Part shown: positions 54,080 through 61,793 of the stretch, in pieces
How the letters are laid out: every line of letters starts with the position of its first letter
How positions within the stretch are numbered: the first letter of the stretch is position 1
DNA from: Ottowia flava
GTDB taxonomy: Bacteria > Pseudomonadota > Gammaproteobacteria > Burkholderiales > Burkholderiaceae_C
Assembly: GCF_008017535.1 (NCBI RefSeq)
Contig: NZ_VRUA01000015.1
Coordinates: forward strand, 30,766-94,765
Length of the DNA: 64,000 bases
Direction of reading: 5' to 3'
Notes under the pieces: model-generated
Told to the model about the DNA's origin: nothing
Database searches by the model: none
Seen by the model: only the letters and a program-made list of their open reading frames with translations
Translations under genes and position numbers: made by a program

Positions 54080-54527
54080 TCTGTCCTCCACTTCTTTAAG
54101 GAGATAAATCGTGAGATCGCACCCCTGGGCGCGCGCGAGCGTGCCTGTGCACACGCCTGCACTCGCCCGCCCGCATTGGCAAATACGCATCGGCCACCGC
54201 CCCTAAAACACTCACCAGACCATGCAGCGGCGCAACCTCGCTCAGGGTTGGTAAGTGGCATCCATAGCCCCCTATGGGAAAAGGGTGGACACGTCGGACA
54301 GTGGACAGCGCGGCGCTACATGGCCGCTCCCACCGACGTCCCCGCGTTCGCGCCCCCACGGGCGCACCGCACCATCGGTGCGCCCTCCACTGCGTGGCCC
54401 GCACTGCCAGTCTTGCGTCTTGTGCGGTTGGGGGCACGGCGCGATTCGCGCACCGCGACCGGCTGGTCAGGGTGCATCGTCGGCAGCTCCGTGCTGGTTG
54501 ATGAAAGGGTGCGGCGCATCGTGGTGG
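54080..54527. other. Phage intergenic region with TGTCC iteron-like repeats
   Basis: 448 bases without a convincing gene. A minus-strand 53-codon frame (MHPDQPVAV to 54,316) is possible but unsupported. GGACA occurs at 54,287, 54,296 and 54,303, and TGTCC at 54,065, 54,073 and 54,082 in the opposite direction, two sets of three with 7-9 base spacing facing each other about 200 bases apart. This is a candidate replication origin or regulator site beside the primase-helicase. Confidence 0.35.
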
Positions 54528-54788
54528 TCAGTCCTTCACGATGCCGCGCACCATGGGCATGAGGACCGTCTCTTTGAACAGCCTGCGCAGGTCGCTCATA
54601 AAGCTGTCGCACACGACTTGCGCCAACCTTCTATCCACTTCGAACATGGAATTGACCCATGCGTCCGCAGCTGCACCAATGGCGGCATAACGCTGCGCAT
54701 CCTCGCGCTGCAGGCGCCTGAGCAGCCAGGCCAAACGGACTCGGGCCTGCGCACGCTTACGCAACCCCCTCACGCTAGAACGGCTCAT
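54528..54788 (-). CDS. Phage hypothetical protein, Arg-rich helical
   Basis: 86 residues from MSRSSVRGLRKRAQARVRLA. A basic N-terminus is followed by helical RRLQREDAQRYAAIGAAADA and a C-terminal half with FEVDRRLAQVVCDSF. It overlaps the end of the primase-helicase gene by 14 bases. No family recognised. Confidence 0.6.
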   Translation of the reverse strand: MSRSSVRGLRKRAQARVRLAWLLRRLQREDAQRYAAIGAAADAWVNSMFEVDRRLAQVVCDSFMSDLRRLFKETVLMPMVRGIVKD

Positions 54789-57429
54789 CGTCAGCTCCTG
54801 TGGCATTGGCGGTCACCACCGCGCCGGCATCGCCGGCGGGAGGCACATCTGGTGGCGCACCTTCGTCGCCATCCAGCTCGGGCTCAGGCCAGCGGGCCGG
54901 GCGCACGTACCGCATGAGGCGCACCGGGCCGACAGGCACCTTCTTCTGGTCCCAGCCCTCCTGATCCAGCCAGGCGCGGATCTGCGACTGCAGACCCGCA
55001 TTGGCCTTGCCCACGTCGACGCCGAGCGCCTTGATCAGCTGCGCGACCGAGACATGGGCAGTCAGCTCGTTGATTTCGGCCTCGGAGCCCTGGACGCCGG
55101 GCGAGCGCGTCAGCAGCCGCAGCAGCTCTTCCTCGATCGCGTCGACCACCAGGCGCTCCTGCTGCATGGGCACGAACAGGCGTTCCTCGGTGTCCTCGTC
55201 GGGCCAGTAGCGCTCGCCCGCCAGATACAGCGCCTGCGCCTCCGCAAACAGCTGGTCCCGCCACCTCTCGATCCAGGCCACGTTCATGACGTGCGCCACC
55301 GGCACCGGCCAGAAGCGGCGGTTGCCCGTCTTGTCCCGCAGGTACTTGCGGTTGTTGGTGGTGGCGGCCAGCACGCACTGGCGCGGAAAGCTGTCCACCT
55401 GCTTGCCGTACGCAGGCCGGTAGCGGTCGACCTCGCTGCTGACGAAGGCCTTGATCTCGTCCACGCCCGCCTTGTTGAAGTGCGCCAGCTCGCCCAGCTC
55501 GTACAACCAGACGCCTTGCACCTGCTCTTGTGCTTCCTTGTTCTTCTGCACGTCAAAGCGCGTGTCCGAGAAGAACGCCTTGCCCACCAGCGTCTTCAGC
55601 GCCGTGCTCTTGTAGCGCCCGCCCTTGCCTTCCAACACCAGGCAATAGTCGAACTTGCAGCCAGGGTCCAGCACGCGCGCCACCAGGCCCATGACGAAGT
55701 ACTGCCCCACCAGCGCCAGGTACTCCGCCACGCGCGGCGGCAAGGTGTCTGGCGTTTCGCCGATCACGAACATCAGCCACTTCGCCAAGCGCGGCTTGCC
55801 GTCCCAGGCCAGACCCGCGAGGTATTCCCGCACCGGGTGAAACGGGTTCGAGAAAGCCACCGTCTCTATGCCCTCGGCCAGGGCCGCGCGCGCGATGCTG
55901 GGCAGGCCGTAGGTTCGACTCAGGTAGGCACCCAGCATCAGCTCGGTGCTGGCGCGCACGGGGCCTGCCTTGCCGTGCGGCCAAGGCCAGTCACGCCGCG
56001 CGTCGATGGTGTTTGTCAGCTGGTTCGCGCCCAGCACACCAGCCAGCGCGGGATCTTCCTCCAGCGCGCGGATGACCAGCTTGCGCGAGACCAGCCAGCG
56101 CTCCTTGACGTCGTCCCAGTACGGCGCCAGCCACCAGGGCATCGGCCGCGACGAACCGACATCATCCCCGTCCGCAGTGCCAACGGGGCCTTCGATTTTT
56201 TTGGGCGGCTCGCCGCCACCGCCCGCGCCAGGCGCAGGCTCGGGGGCGGCCGCATCCGGGTCAGGCGGCAAGGGCTGCGCCTGGCCGAAGTACTTCAGCA
56301 CGCGGTCGAAGTCCCAGCCTTCTTCGATAGCGTCGGCGGCGTCCCAGCCGCTCTTGCGCACGCCGGGCTCGTCGATGGGCAGGATGCTCACAGCGCAGCC
56401 GTGCTCGCGCGTCAGCAGCCAGCCGATGCGGCGCATGGCCAGCAGGCCGGGCTGCTTGTCAGCGGGCTTGAAGGGCTTGGCCGCGCGCGCCACTTCCAGC
56501 GCCACCGGGTCATCACCGCAGGCCTTGCGCTCGGCCGTGGTCAGCTGCTCGCGCTGCGAATCGCAGTCGGGCCAGGCCACCACCGTGCAGCCGGCCACCC
56601 AGGACCACAGCGCCTTGTCCCAGGCCTTGCTGCCACCGGGCCAGCTGGCCACCACGTACACGCCGGGCGCACCGCCATCCAGCAGCGCCTGCAGCATCTC
56701 GGCCTTGCGCTCGCCTTCCACCAGCACCACGGTGCGCGGCGGCTCGCCCTCGCGCGTGGGCAGCTCGCCACCGGGCAGGAACAGGGGGCGCGGCTCGTCG
56801 AACTGGCGCCACTGCCACTTGGCCGCACCGTCCGCGGCGGACTGGCAGAACGTGTAGGGGATATCGTCCTTGCCGCCATCGCTGGTGCGAAAGCGCACCA
56901 CGTAGCCCAGCAGCTGCCCACCCACGCGGTAGGTGGCCTTGCGCGCGATGGTGTCGGCGCCGCGGTGGTAATGGCTGAAGGTGGGCGCGGGCGCAAAGTC
57001 CGGCACCGGCAGCAGGGTCTGCCAGGACTCGCGTGGGCGCAGGGGTGCGGGCGGTGCCGGCGGCGCGGGTGGGCGCTCTGCCCGCTGGTGCTGCGTGTCG
57101 CGCTGCACCCCGGCCACGTCTTCCAGGCCTTCGTCGCGCGCCACCTGCACGGCTGCCTTGCCCATGTCGGCCAGGCCGTGGATGGCCTTGTACAGCCCGA
57201 TCAGGTCGCCACCCTTTTCGTCGGTGGCGAAGTCGGCCCAGGCACCGGTCGTCAGGTTGATCGAGCAGCTGCTGCCCTTGCCCCCGGAAAGACTGCCGCA
57301 CTTGTATTCGTGCCCCTCGCGGTGGCCACCCGGCAACCAGGCCGCCACCAGCGCGTCGGCCCGCGCCAACAGCGCATCGGCCAGCGCCGCGAAATTGATG
57401 GGCGGCAACGGCGCCCGTGACTGGTTCAA
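54775..57429 (-). CDS. Phage primase-helicase (toprim plus VapE-type ATPase)
   Basis: 884 residues. An N-terminal zinc/primase-like region has EYKCGSLSGGKGSSCSIN and GAWADFATDEKGGDLIGLY. A toprim region lies near residues 230-300 (VVLVEGERKAEMLQ, VVAWPDCDS). The C-terminal VapE/virulence-associated E helicase has Walker A LEGKGGRYKSTALKTL and later ELGELAHFNKAGVDEIKAF and QCVLAATTNNRKYLRDKTGN. It drives phage DNA replication. Between the domains is a Pro/Gly-rich linker (~400-430). Confidence 0.93.
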   Translation of the reverse strand: MNQSRAPLPPINFAALADALLARADALVAAWLPGGHREGHEYKCGSLSGGKGSSCSINLTTGAWADFATDEKGGDLIGLYKAIHGLADMGKAAVQVARDEGLEDVAGVQRDTQHQRAERPPAPPAPPAPLRPRESWQTLLPVPDFAPAPTFSHYHRGADTIARKATYRVGGQLLGYVVRFRTSDGGKDDIPYTFCQSAADGAAKWQWRQFDEPRPLFLPGGELPTREGEPPRTVVLVEGERKAEMLQALLDGGAPGVYVVASWPGGSKAWDKALWSWVAGCTVVAWPDCDSQREQLTTAERKACGDDPVALEVARAAKPFKPADKQPGLLAMRRIGWLLTREHGCAVSILPIDEPGVRKSGWDAADAIEEGWDFDRVLKYFGQAQPLPPDPDAAAPEPAPGAGGGGEPPKKIEGPVGTADGDDVGSSRPMPWWLAPYWDDVKERWLVSRKLVIRALEEDPALAGVLGANQLTNTIDARRDWPWPHGKAGPVRASTELMLGAYLSRTYGLPSIARAALAEGIETVAFSNPFHPVREYLAGLAWDGKPRLAKWLMFVIGETPDTLPPRVAEYLALVGQYFVMGLVARVLDPGCKFDYCLVLEGKGGRYKSTALKTLVGKAFFSDTRFDVQKNKEAQEQVQGVWLYELGELAHFNKAGVDEIKAFVSSEVDRYRPAYGKQVDSFPRQCVLAATTNNRKYLRDKTGNRRFWPVPVAHVMNVAWIERWRDQLFAEAQALYLAGERYWPDEDTEERLFVPMQQERLVVDAIEEELLRLLTRSPGVQGSEAEINELTAHVSVAQLIKALGVDVGKANAGLQSQIRAWLDQEGWDQKKVPVGPVRLMRYVRPARWPEPELDGDEGAPPDVPPAGDAGAVVTANATGADDEPF

Positions 57430-57465
57430 ACCCCGCCCCTTCGCTCTGTTCCTGTGGCGCGCCCG

Positions 57466-57774
57466 TCAGGCGGCCACACCCCATGCCCGCACCGCCGCCT
57501 GCAGCGCAAAGTGCCCTGCGCCCGCGCCCTGCCCCTGCTGTGTGCGGTCGGCCAGCACGTACTCCGCCACCGGCCGGTTGCGGTAGGCCACGCGGCGCGT
57601 TCGCACGATGCGCAGCGCCCCTGCCCGCGCCATGTTCTGCACCGACCAGCGCGCGTGCGCATAGCCCACCTGGGCGTGCTCGGCCAGCTCGCCCAAGGTG
57701 GGCGCGCGGTCCGGCGTGGTCAGATCAGCGGCCGCCTGCAGCAGCGCCTGGCGCACTTCACCGGCGGGCCTCAT
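57466..57774 (-). CDS. Small winged-helix phage protein
   Basis: 102 residues. TLGELAEHAQVGYAHARWSV, then QNMARAGALRIVRTRRVAYR, has the helix-turn-helix then wing pattern of small DNA-binding or replication-initiation proteins. It is 36 bases upstream of the primase-helicase, where phage replication initiators or regulators are common. Confidence 0.6.
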   Translation of the reverse strand: MRPAGEVRQALLQAAADLTTPDRAPTLGELAEHAQVGYAHARWSVQNMARAGALRIVRTRRVAYRNRPVAEYVLADRTQQGQGAGAGHFALQAAVRAWGVAA

Positions 57775-57799
57775 GCGGCGCCTCCGGTGCGCTGCCCCG

Positions 57800-58168
57800 C
57801 TACGCCGCCAGCCGGCTGGCCTGCAGCTCTTCCAGCACCGTCAGCCGCGCCTGCAACGCCAGCCATTGCGAGACGATGGTGTTGCCCACGAACGCCTCGA
57901 ACTCCGGAATGCGCCAGGCCGGCAAGTCGCGCCGGGTAGGCCCGTCGTCCGTGTGCAGGTAGTCCGACACGTGTTGCGGCGGCATACCCGTCTCGGCCGC
58001 CAGCTGCCGCTGCGTGGCGTAGTGCACCCGCTTGCGCGCCCACGCCAGCCGCACCGCGTCGCGGTACGTGCGCGCCAGCGTCACCACCGCTATTGGCGCC
58101 ACCGACGGCGCATCCAGCCGGCCCAACAGCGCCAGCTCCTTCTGTAGTCTTTCCATGGCTGCCCCCAT
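57800..58168 (-). CDS. Putative HTH phage regulator (CII-like position)
   Basis: 122 residues from MGAAMERLQ (alternative start 58156). THE HTH-like segment is YATQRQLAAETGMPPQHVSD, followed by YLHTDDGPTRRDLPAWRIPE. It is the first gene of the replication block and may act as a CII- or O-like regulator. Two tandem 12-bp direct repeats precede it. Confidence 0.5.
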   Translation of the reverse strand: MGAAMERLQKELALLGRLDAPSVAPIAVVTLARTYRDAVRLAWARKRVHYATQRQLAAETGMPPQHVSDYLHTDDGPTRRDLPAWRIPEFEAFVGNTIVSQWLALQARLTVLEELQASRLAA

Positions 58169-58182
58169 AGATAAATTTCAAC

Positions 58183-58206
58183 GAATCACCGGTTGAATCA
58201 CCAGTT
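58183..58206. repeat. Tandem 12-bp direct repeat before the HTH gene
   Basis: GAATCACCGGTT followed directly by GAATCACCAGTT, 15 bases before the start codon of the minus-strand HTH gene. A regulator binding site is likely; which protein binds is unknown. Confidence 0.55.
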
Positions 58207-58455
58207 GCCCAGGACGAAAAATAAAAGCCATGCACACGGCTTTGACCCACGCCTTTCTGACGCACCCGAACGCTGCCGGCACCCCGGCGGGCAGGCACGC
58301 GGTGGCCGACCTGGTTGCGAACGGATGCGTCAGAAAGGCCCCCGGCCCGAAGGCCGAGGAAAAGACCGCAGTGGGCGGTCAGGAGACAAGGGGCGCCCGC
58401 CCCTGCCGCAGCTACGATGGGCGCTGCTACACAACCATCGCCACGGAGGGCGGAC

Positions 58456-58833
58456 ATGAAACGGGACATGGACTTGATCCGGCGGATCGTCCTGGCAACG
58501 GCGGACCTGCCGCAGTACGCGCAACTCCAACAGCTTGCGGGGGTCGACGAACGCGAGTTCGTCATGCACGTGGCTTGGCTGGAGGAGGCAGGCTTGGTCA
58601 AGGCCAATGTGCGTGTCGGCATGAGCGAATCCGACGGCCAGTACGCCTTCGTTTGGCGCCTGACTTGGGCCGGCTGCGAATTCGCCGACGCCGTGCGCAG
58701 CGACACGATCTGGAAGAAAGCCAAAGAAACGGTCATCAAACCCTCAGCCTCCTGGACGTTCGACTTGCTGAAGGAATGGCTCAAAACGGAGATCAGCCAG
58801 GGCCTGCCGACCCTCGGGCGACTCGGCCAGTAG
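58456..58833 (+). CDS. DUF2513-family phage protein
   Basis: 125 residues. MKRDMDLIRRIVLATADLPQ, then VRVGMSESDGQYAFVWRLTW and AGCEFADAVRSDTIWKKAKE match the DUF2513 pattern; function unknown. Start follows GGAGGG. It is on the plus strand, against the flow of the surrounding early genes, and its last 90 bases overlap a minus-strand gene tail to tail. Confidence 0.82.
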   Translation: MKRDMDLIRRIVLATADLPQYAQLQQLAGVDEREFVMHVAWLEEAGLVKANVRVGMSESDGQYAFVWRLTWAGCEFADAVRSDTIWKKAKETVIKPSASWTFDLLKEWLKTEISQGLPTLGRLGQ

Positions 58834-59001
58834 GTCGACCAGTTCCGCCGCCGCAGCCAGCAGCGCGCGCTCGGCCGGGTCTTTGGACCAGAACACGTAG
58901 TCCGTCTGACGCAACTGAGCGAACATCTGGGGCGCGGCCCCTGCGCGCTCCAGCCAGCCGGCTGCGCGGCGCGCGACACGCAAATGGAGTGAGTCGGTCA
59001 T
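58744..59001 (-). CDS. Phage hypothetical protein
   Basis: 85 residues from MTDSLHLRVARRAAGWLERA, preceded by GAGGAGG. It is Ala/Leu-rich and helical. Its 3' third overlaps DUF2513 on the other strand. No family recognised. Confidence 0.5.
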   Translation of the reverse strand: MTDSLHLRVARRAAGWLERAGAAPQMFAQLRQTDYVFWSKDPAERALLAAAAELVDLLAESPEGRQALADLRFEPFLQQVERPGG

Positions 59002-59216
59002 CGCGCCCCTCCCTCCTTGCGGCCGATCGCCTCCACAAGCCAGCAGCGGCGCTGCACCTCTTCCAGGCCACGCTCGCCCTCGGGCGAAATGGACGGCACC
59101 AACAAGGTCAGGTCGACCACGGGGCAGCAATCGCGCTCCAGCGTGATCACGGCCTTGGTGGTTTTTTCGGGAAGGCCCAGGGCCTTGGCGAGCAACGCGG
59201 TGGCGAGGTCAGACAT
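58998..59216 (-). CDS. Phage hypothetical protein
   Basis: 72 residues: MSDLATALLAKALGLPEKTT, then VITLERDCCPVVDLTLL, ending AIGRKEGGAR. Good GGGAGGG ribosome site; overlaps the cro-like gene by 8 bases and the next gene by four, so it belongs to the cro transcript. Confidence 0.6.
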   Translation of the reverse strand: MSDLATALLAKALGLPEKTTKAVITLERDCCPVVDLTLLVPSISPEGERGLEEVQRRCWLVEAIGRKEGGAR

Positions 59217-59493
59217 TGGCGCCCTCCCCGGCTTGGGTGGCGGGCGCCGAGGCCAGTTCTGGCCAGTAGTCCTGCCAGTCTTGGGCTCGCAGCTGGACTA
59301 CAGACACGCCGGACAGCTCGCTCACCTTGCGACACCAGCGCGCCGGTACGCCGCTGGATCGCCAGCTCTGAATGGCTTGATAAGTCGCATCGCCGCCAAG
59401 TTTTCGCGCCGCTTCGACGGGGCCACCCATGGCAACGATGGCCGCATCGGCGGCCGCGCGAACGACCGCCTTCAAGTCCGTGGTGCTGCTCAC
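59209..59493 (-). CDS. Cro-like repressor (YdaS type)
   Basis: 94 residues from a GTG start. TDLKAVVRAAADAAIVAMGG, then AARKLGGDATYQAIQSWRSS and RWCRKVSELSGVSVVQLRAQ has the helix-turn-helix layout of YdaS/Cro proteins. It is divergent from cI across an 80-base operator region and leads the leftward early transcript. The larger upstream frame runs through the operators and is unlikely. Confidence 0.75.
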   Translation of the reverse strand: MSSTTDLKAVVRAAADAAIVAMGGPVEAARKLGGDATYQAIQSWRSSGVPARWCRKVSELSGVSVVQLRAQDWQDYWPELASAPATQAGEGANV

Positions 59494-59501
59494 TGGTATC
59501 T

Positions 59502-59536
59502 CACAAGAATTTCTAGCAATGCTAGTTGATCTTGTG
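59502..59536. promoter_or_regulatory. Main operator of the cI/cro switch
   Basis: Two inverted copies of the 15-base motif CTAG-N5-CTTGTG (59,502-59,516 minus, 59,522-59,536 plus) separated by five bases, with an inner palindrome CTAGCAATGCTAG. It begins nine bases from the cro start. A possible cro promoter is TTGCGC (near 59,545, minus) with TAGCAT inside this operator. Confidence 0.75.
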
Positions 59537-59552
59537 TGGACGCGCAACCCCG

Positions 59553-59569
59553 CACAAGCAACACTTGTG
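59553..59569. promoter_or_regulatory. Second operator near the cI start
   Basis: CACAAG-CAACA-CTTGTG, a perfect 6-bp inverted repeat with a five-base spacer, ending three bases before the cI ATG. It uses the same CTTGTG half-site as the main operator and could give autoregulation. Confidence 0.7.
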
Positions 59570-59572
59570 ATC

Positions 59573-60283
59573 ATGTCAATTCACCAAACCATCAAGCGCG
59601 AACGTGAGGCCCGAGGCTGGTCGATGGAGGACCTAGCTGCCAAAGTGAGCGCCATGGAGGGCCTGCAAAAGCCGCTGTCCTGGCAGGCTGTGCAGCAATG
59701 GGAGAAAGAGGACGCCGGAACAGCTCCAAAGCGCAAGCGGCTGGAGGTCGTTGCGGCGCTTTTTGATATGTCGGTCGCGAACCTGCTCGGGGGCTATGGC
59801 GGATCACCCGTCGCCGTACTGACGGCAGAGGAAGCCGTGCCCAAAGGTTATCTCAATATAAAAGAATCGATCGTCCGGTTCACCGGAGGAGACGGGTATA
59901 TAGTGCCCGAGTATGAATTGATCGAAAAAAGTACACCTGCGACGTACAGGGAAAGCTGGTTTCGCGAGCAAAGGATCAATCCTGCCCAGTGCAAGCGATT
60001 CAAGGTCGACGGCAGCAGTATGGAAAACACACTATTCCAGGACGATACCGTTCTCGTGAACATGGCAGAAACCAATATCATCGAAGGAAGGGTTTATGCT
60101 ATACGATATGGCGAACAACTGAAGATTAAGCGACTATATAAAAGACTGGACGGCGGATTGATATTGCACTCCGATAATCCGCTCCACCACCCACAAGACG
60201 AAGAGCTGTCTGCCGAAGTAGTGGCAGAGCACATCGCTGTAATCGGAAGGGTGCGCGATAAATCTGGCCCAGGCGGGCTGTAA
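59573..60283 (+). CDS. CI-like prophage repressor (HTH plus S24 peptidase domain)
   Basis: 236 residues. N-terminal HTH: IKREREARGWSMEDLAAKVS, then WQAVQQWEKEDAG. The C-terminal S24/LexA-like domain has DGSSMENTLFQDDTVLVN with probable nucleophile Ser149, and the catalytic-type Lys186 in LKIKRLYKR. No Ala-Gly or Cys-Gly cleavage pair is visible in the linker (residues ~75-145). It keeps the prophage silent. The DNA of its C-terminal half is AT-richer than the flanking phage genes. Confidence 0.9.
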   Translation: MSIHQTIKREREARGWSMEDLAAKVSAMEGLQKPLSWQAVQQWEKEDAGTAPKRKRLEVVAALFDMSVANLLGGYGGSPVAVLTAEEAVPKGYLNIKESIVRFTGGDGYIVPEYELIEKSTPATYRESWFREQRINPAQCKRFKVDGSSMENTLFQDDTVLVNMAETNIIEGRVYAIRYGEQLKIKRLYKRLDGGLILHSDNPLHHPQDEELSAEVVAEHIAVIGRVRDKSGPGGL

Positions 60284-60355
60284 GTGCATTCGGGGCATTG
60301 CCTTGCTCATAGCTGACGATGTAAAATATTGTGTCAGCCGCAGCCAAGCAACGCC

Positions 60356-61390
60356 ATGCGCAAATCTCTGATCGCCGCTCTATCTTCAGCCCTTGCCATC
60401 ACAGGCGCATTTGCCCAGCAGTCAGGGGGTAAGCAGTCTCGAGCGCGCTCGACAGCTTCCCCAGTAGGGCAGAAGATAGCGCCTATGGCTCCCTCTCCTT
60501 TCAAACCGGCCGGCTTTGTAGCGGGCACACCGCTGCCGTCCTATCTGAGCAATGATCCGGTCAAAGTCTATGGCTGGCTTTCTGACCTCATTCGAGAGGT
60601 GCCCGGCAAACCGGACAAGTTCTCCACGACCGACGATCGCAACACGTACGTGGCTGCCGTAGCGCAAAAGATTCAGTCGGTCGGGCCAATCGCCATGCCA
60701 GGCAGTTGCAGGAATCATTACAAGAGCGATGAACAAAAATACTTAGTCACCGCTATCGCCGTTTCAGTCAAGGATTACAGCGCGGTTCAAACGATAAACG
60801 CAGCGACGCATGATTTAAGAGTCATTTCTCTGCAAACCGTCAATAAGAGGACTGAAACATACACTGGTCAAAATGCCTATGGCGCAGAGACACAGGTCAG
60901 CAAGATCACAAGCGATCCCTACTCTATCGCCATTCCAAAAACGAGCATCGCCCCAATCTACAAATCCGGTGTTTTATCCAGCGAACTGCGGTACTCATCC
61001 TATGGCAAGGATTTCGGCCATATCTCCGTTGGCTTTCCCATGCCATCCAACGAGGCGCGCGCCAATGATTCAGACATTCAGTGTATGTACGTCGTTACAT
61101 TCGCGGCGCCAACGTTATTTGAATATACGGACCGCACTTCGCCGACCCGAGACCTTCCATTTGAAACGATTCAGAACTTTCATGCGATGTACGGTTCGCT
61201 GAATCAATTCTTCGTTTTCAATAAAACAACCGGACAAATCTACGCGCAGGCGTTTGGCGAGGGCGGAGCCATACAAGACACGGCGAAGGTCACTCCGACC
61301 AACAGCTATTGCGCTGAAGATGTGATAGAGCGGGTCCGCTCCACGTCTGCCAGCGAGGAGGAAGTCGCCCGTTTCTGCGGCAGACGATAG
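60356..61390 (+). CDS. Secreted protein of unknown function (prophage moron)
   Basis: 344 residues with signal peptide MRKSLIAALSSALAITGAFA and likely cleavage before QQSGGK. The mature protein is Ser/Thr/Tyr-rich with a few cysteines (MPGSCRNHYK, IQCMYVV, NSYCAED, RFCGRR) that could form disulfides. No family is recognised. It follows cI on the same strand by 72 bases, ends at its own terminator and is clearly AT-richer than the phage backbone, the marks of a lysogenic-conversion gene expressed from the silent prophage. Start at 60356; upstream MCQPQPSNA is less likely. Confidence 0.7.
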   Translation: MRKSLIAALSSALAITGAFAQQSGGKQSRARSTASPVGQKIAPMAPSPFKPAGFVAGTPLPSYLSNDPVKVYGWLSDLIREVPGKPDKFSTTDDRNTYVAAVAQKIQSVGPIAMPGSCRNHYKSDEQKYLVTAIAVSVKDYSAVQTINAATHDLRVISLQTVNKRTETYTGQNAYGAETQVSKITSDPYSIAIPKTSIAPIYKSGVLSSELRYSSYGKDFGHISVGFPMPSNEARANDSDIQCMYVVTFAAPTLFEYTDRTSPTRDLPFETIQNFHAMYGSLNQFFVFNKTTGQIYAQAFGEGGAIQDTAKVTPTNSYCAEDVIERVRSTSASEEEVARFCGRR

Positions 61391-61409
61391 ATGTAGTCTC
61401 ACTTCCTTG

Positions 61410-61433
61410 AACCGTCGCCAGACGGTTTTTTTT
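61410..61433 (+). terminator. Terminator of the cI-moron transcript
   Basis: 7-bp stem AACCGTC / GACGGTT with loop GCCA, followed by a run of eight or nine T. Confidence 0.92.
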
Positions 61434-61477
61434 GTGCCTGACGCCTCGTCTTCACAGGAAGTCGCGCAAGAAATTCA

Positions 61478-61509
61478 CTAGTTTTACTTGTGTGCTAGTT
61501 TTTCTTGTG
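61478..61509 (+). promoter_or_regulatory. Distal operator pair and early rightward promoter
   Basis: Two direct copies of the cI/cro operator motif: CTAGTTTTACTTGTG (61,478-61,492) and CTAGTTTTTCTTGTG (61,495-61,509), 17 bases apart. A possible promoter, TTCACT (61,474) and TAGTTT (61,496) with 16-base spacing, is overlapped by both. This should place the rightward early operon under the same repressor as the main switch. Confidence 0.72.
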
Positions 61510-61553
61510 GCAACATGCGATCCATCGCGGCACCCCGCCGCTTTGGAGGCACC

Positions 61554-61793
61554 ATGCACACCCCGACACCCGGCCACCGCGCGCGGCCCATCACCCACCA
61601 CAGCTACCGCGCCACCCTGTGGCCGAAGAAGGTCGAAGCGGCCGACGTTGAAGAAGCCGCCGACAAGGGCCAGCTGCCCTTCGTCCAGGTCCAGGCCGCC
61701 AACGCCGACGACGCCACGCTGAAGGCCGGCCAGGTCAGCGGCGAGCGCGTGCTACGCATTGAACGGCGCGACGACGCGCGGGAGGCCGCATGA
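61554..61793 (+). CDS. Phage early protein, unknown
   Basis: 79 residues: MHTPTPGHRARPITHHSYRA, then LWPKKVEAADVEEAADKGQL. Clear GGAGG ribosome site. First gene of the rightward operon. Mixed basic start and acidic, Ala-rich C-terminal part; no family recognised. Confidence 0.65.
   Translation: MHTPTPGHRARPITHHSYRATLWPKKVEAADVEEAADKGQLPFVQVQAANADDATLKAGQVSGERVLRIERRDDAREAA

Noticed and set aside
54316..54612. Minus-strand 98-codon frame in the gene-poor region
   Set aside because: Arg/Pro/Ala-rich with no ribosome site, overlaps the supported 54,528-54,788 gene; not listed as a gene.
58230..59516. Plus-strand 428-codon frame overlapping DUF2513 and the cro region
   Set aside because: It crosses DUF2513 out of frame and runs through the cro gene. 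The first ~75 codons could be a small phage leader protein, but there is no ribosome site and no clear end.
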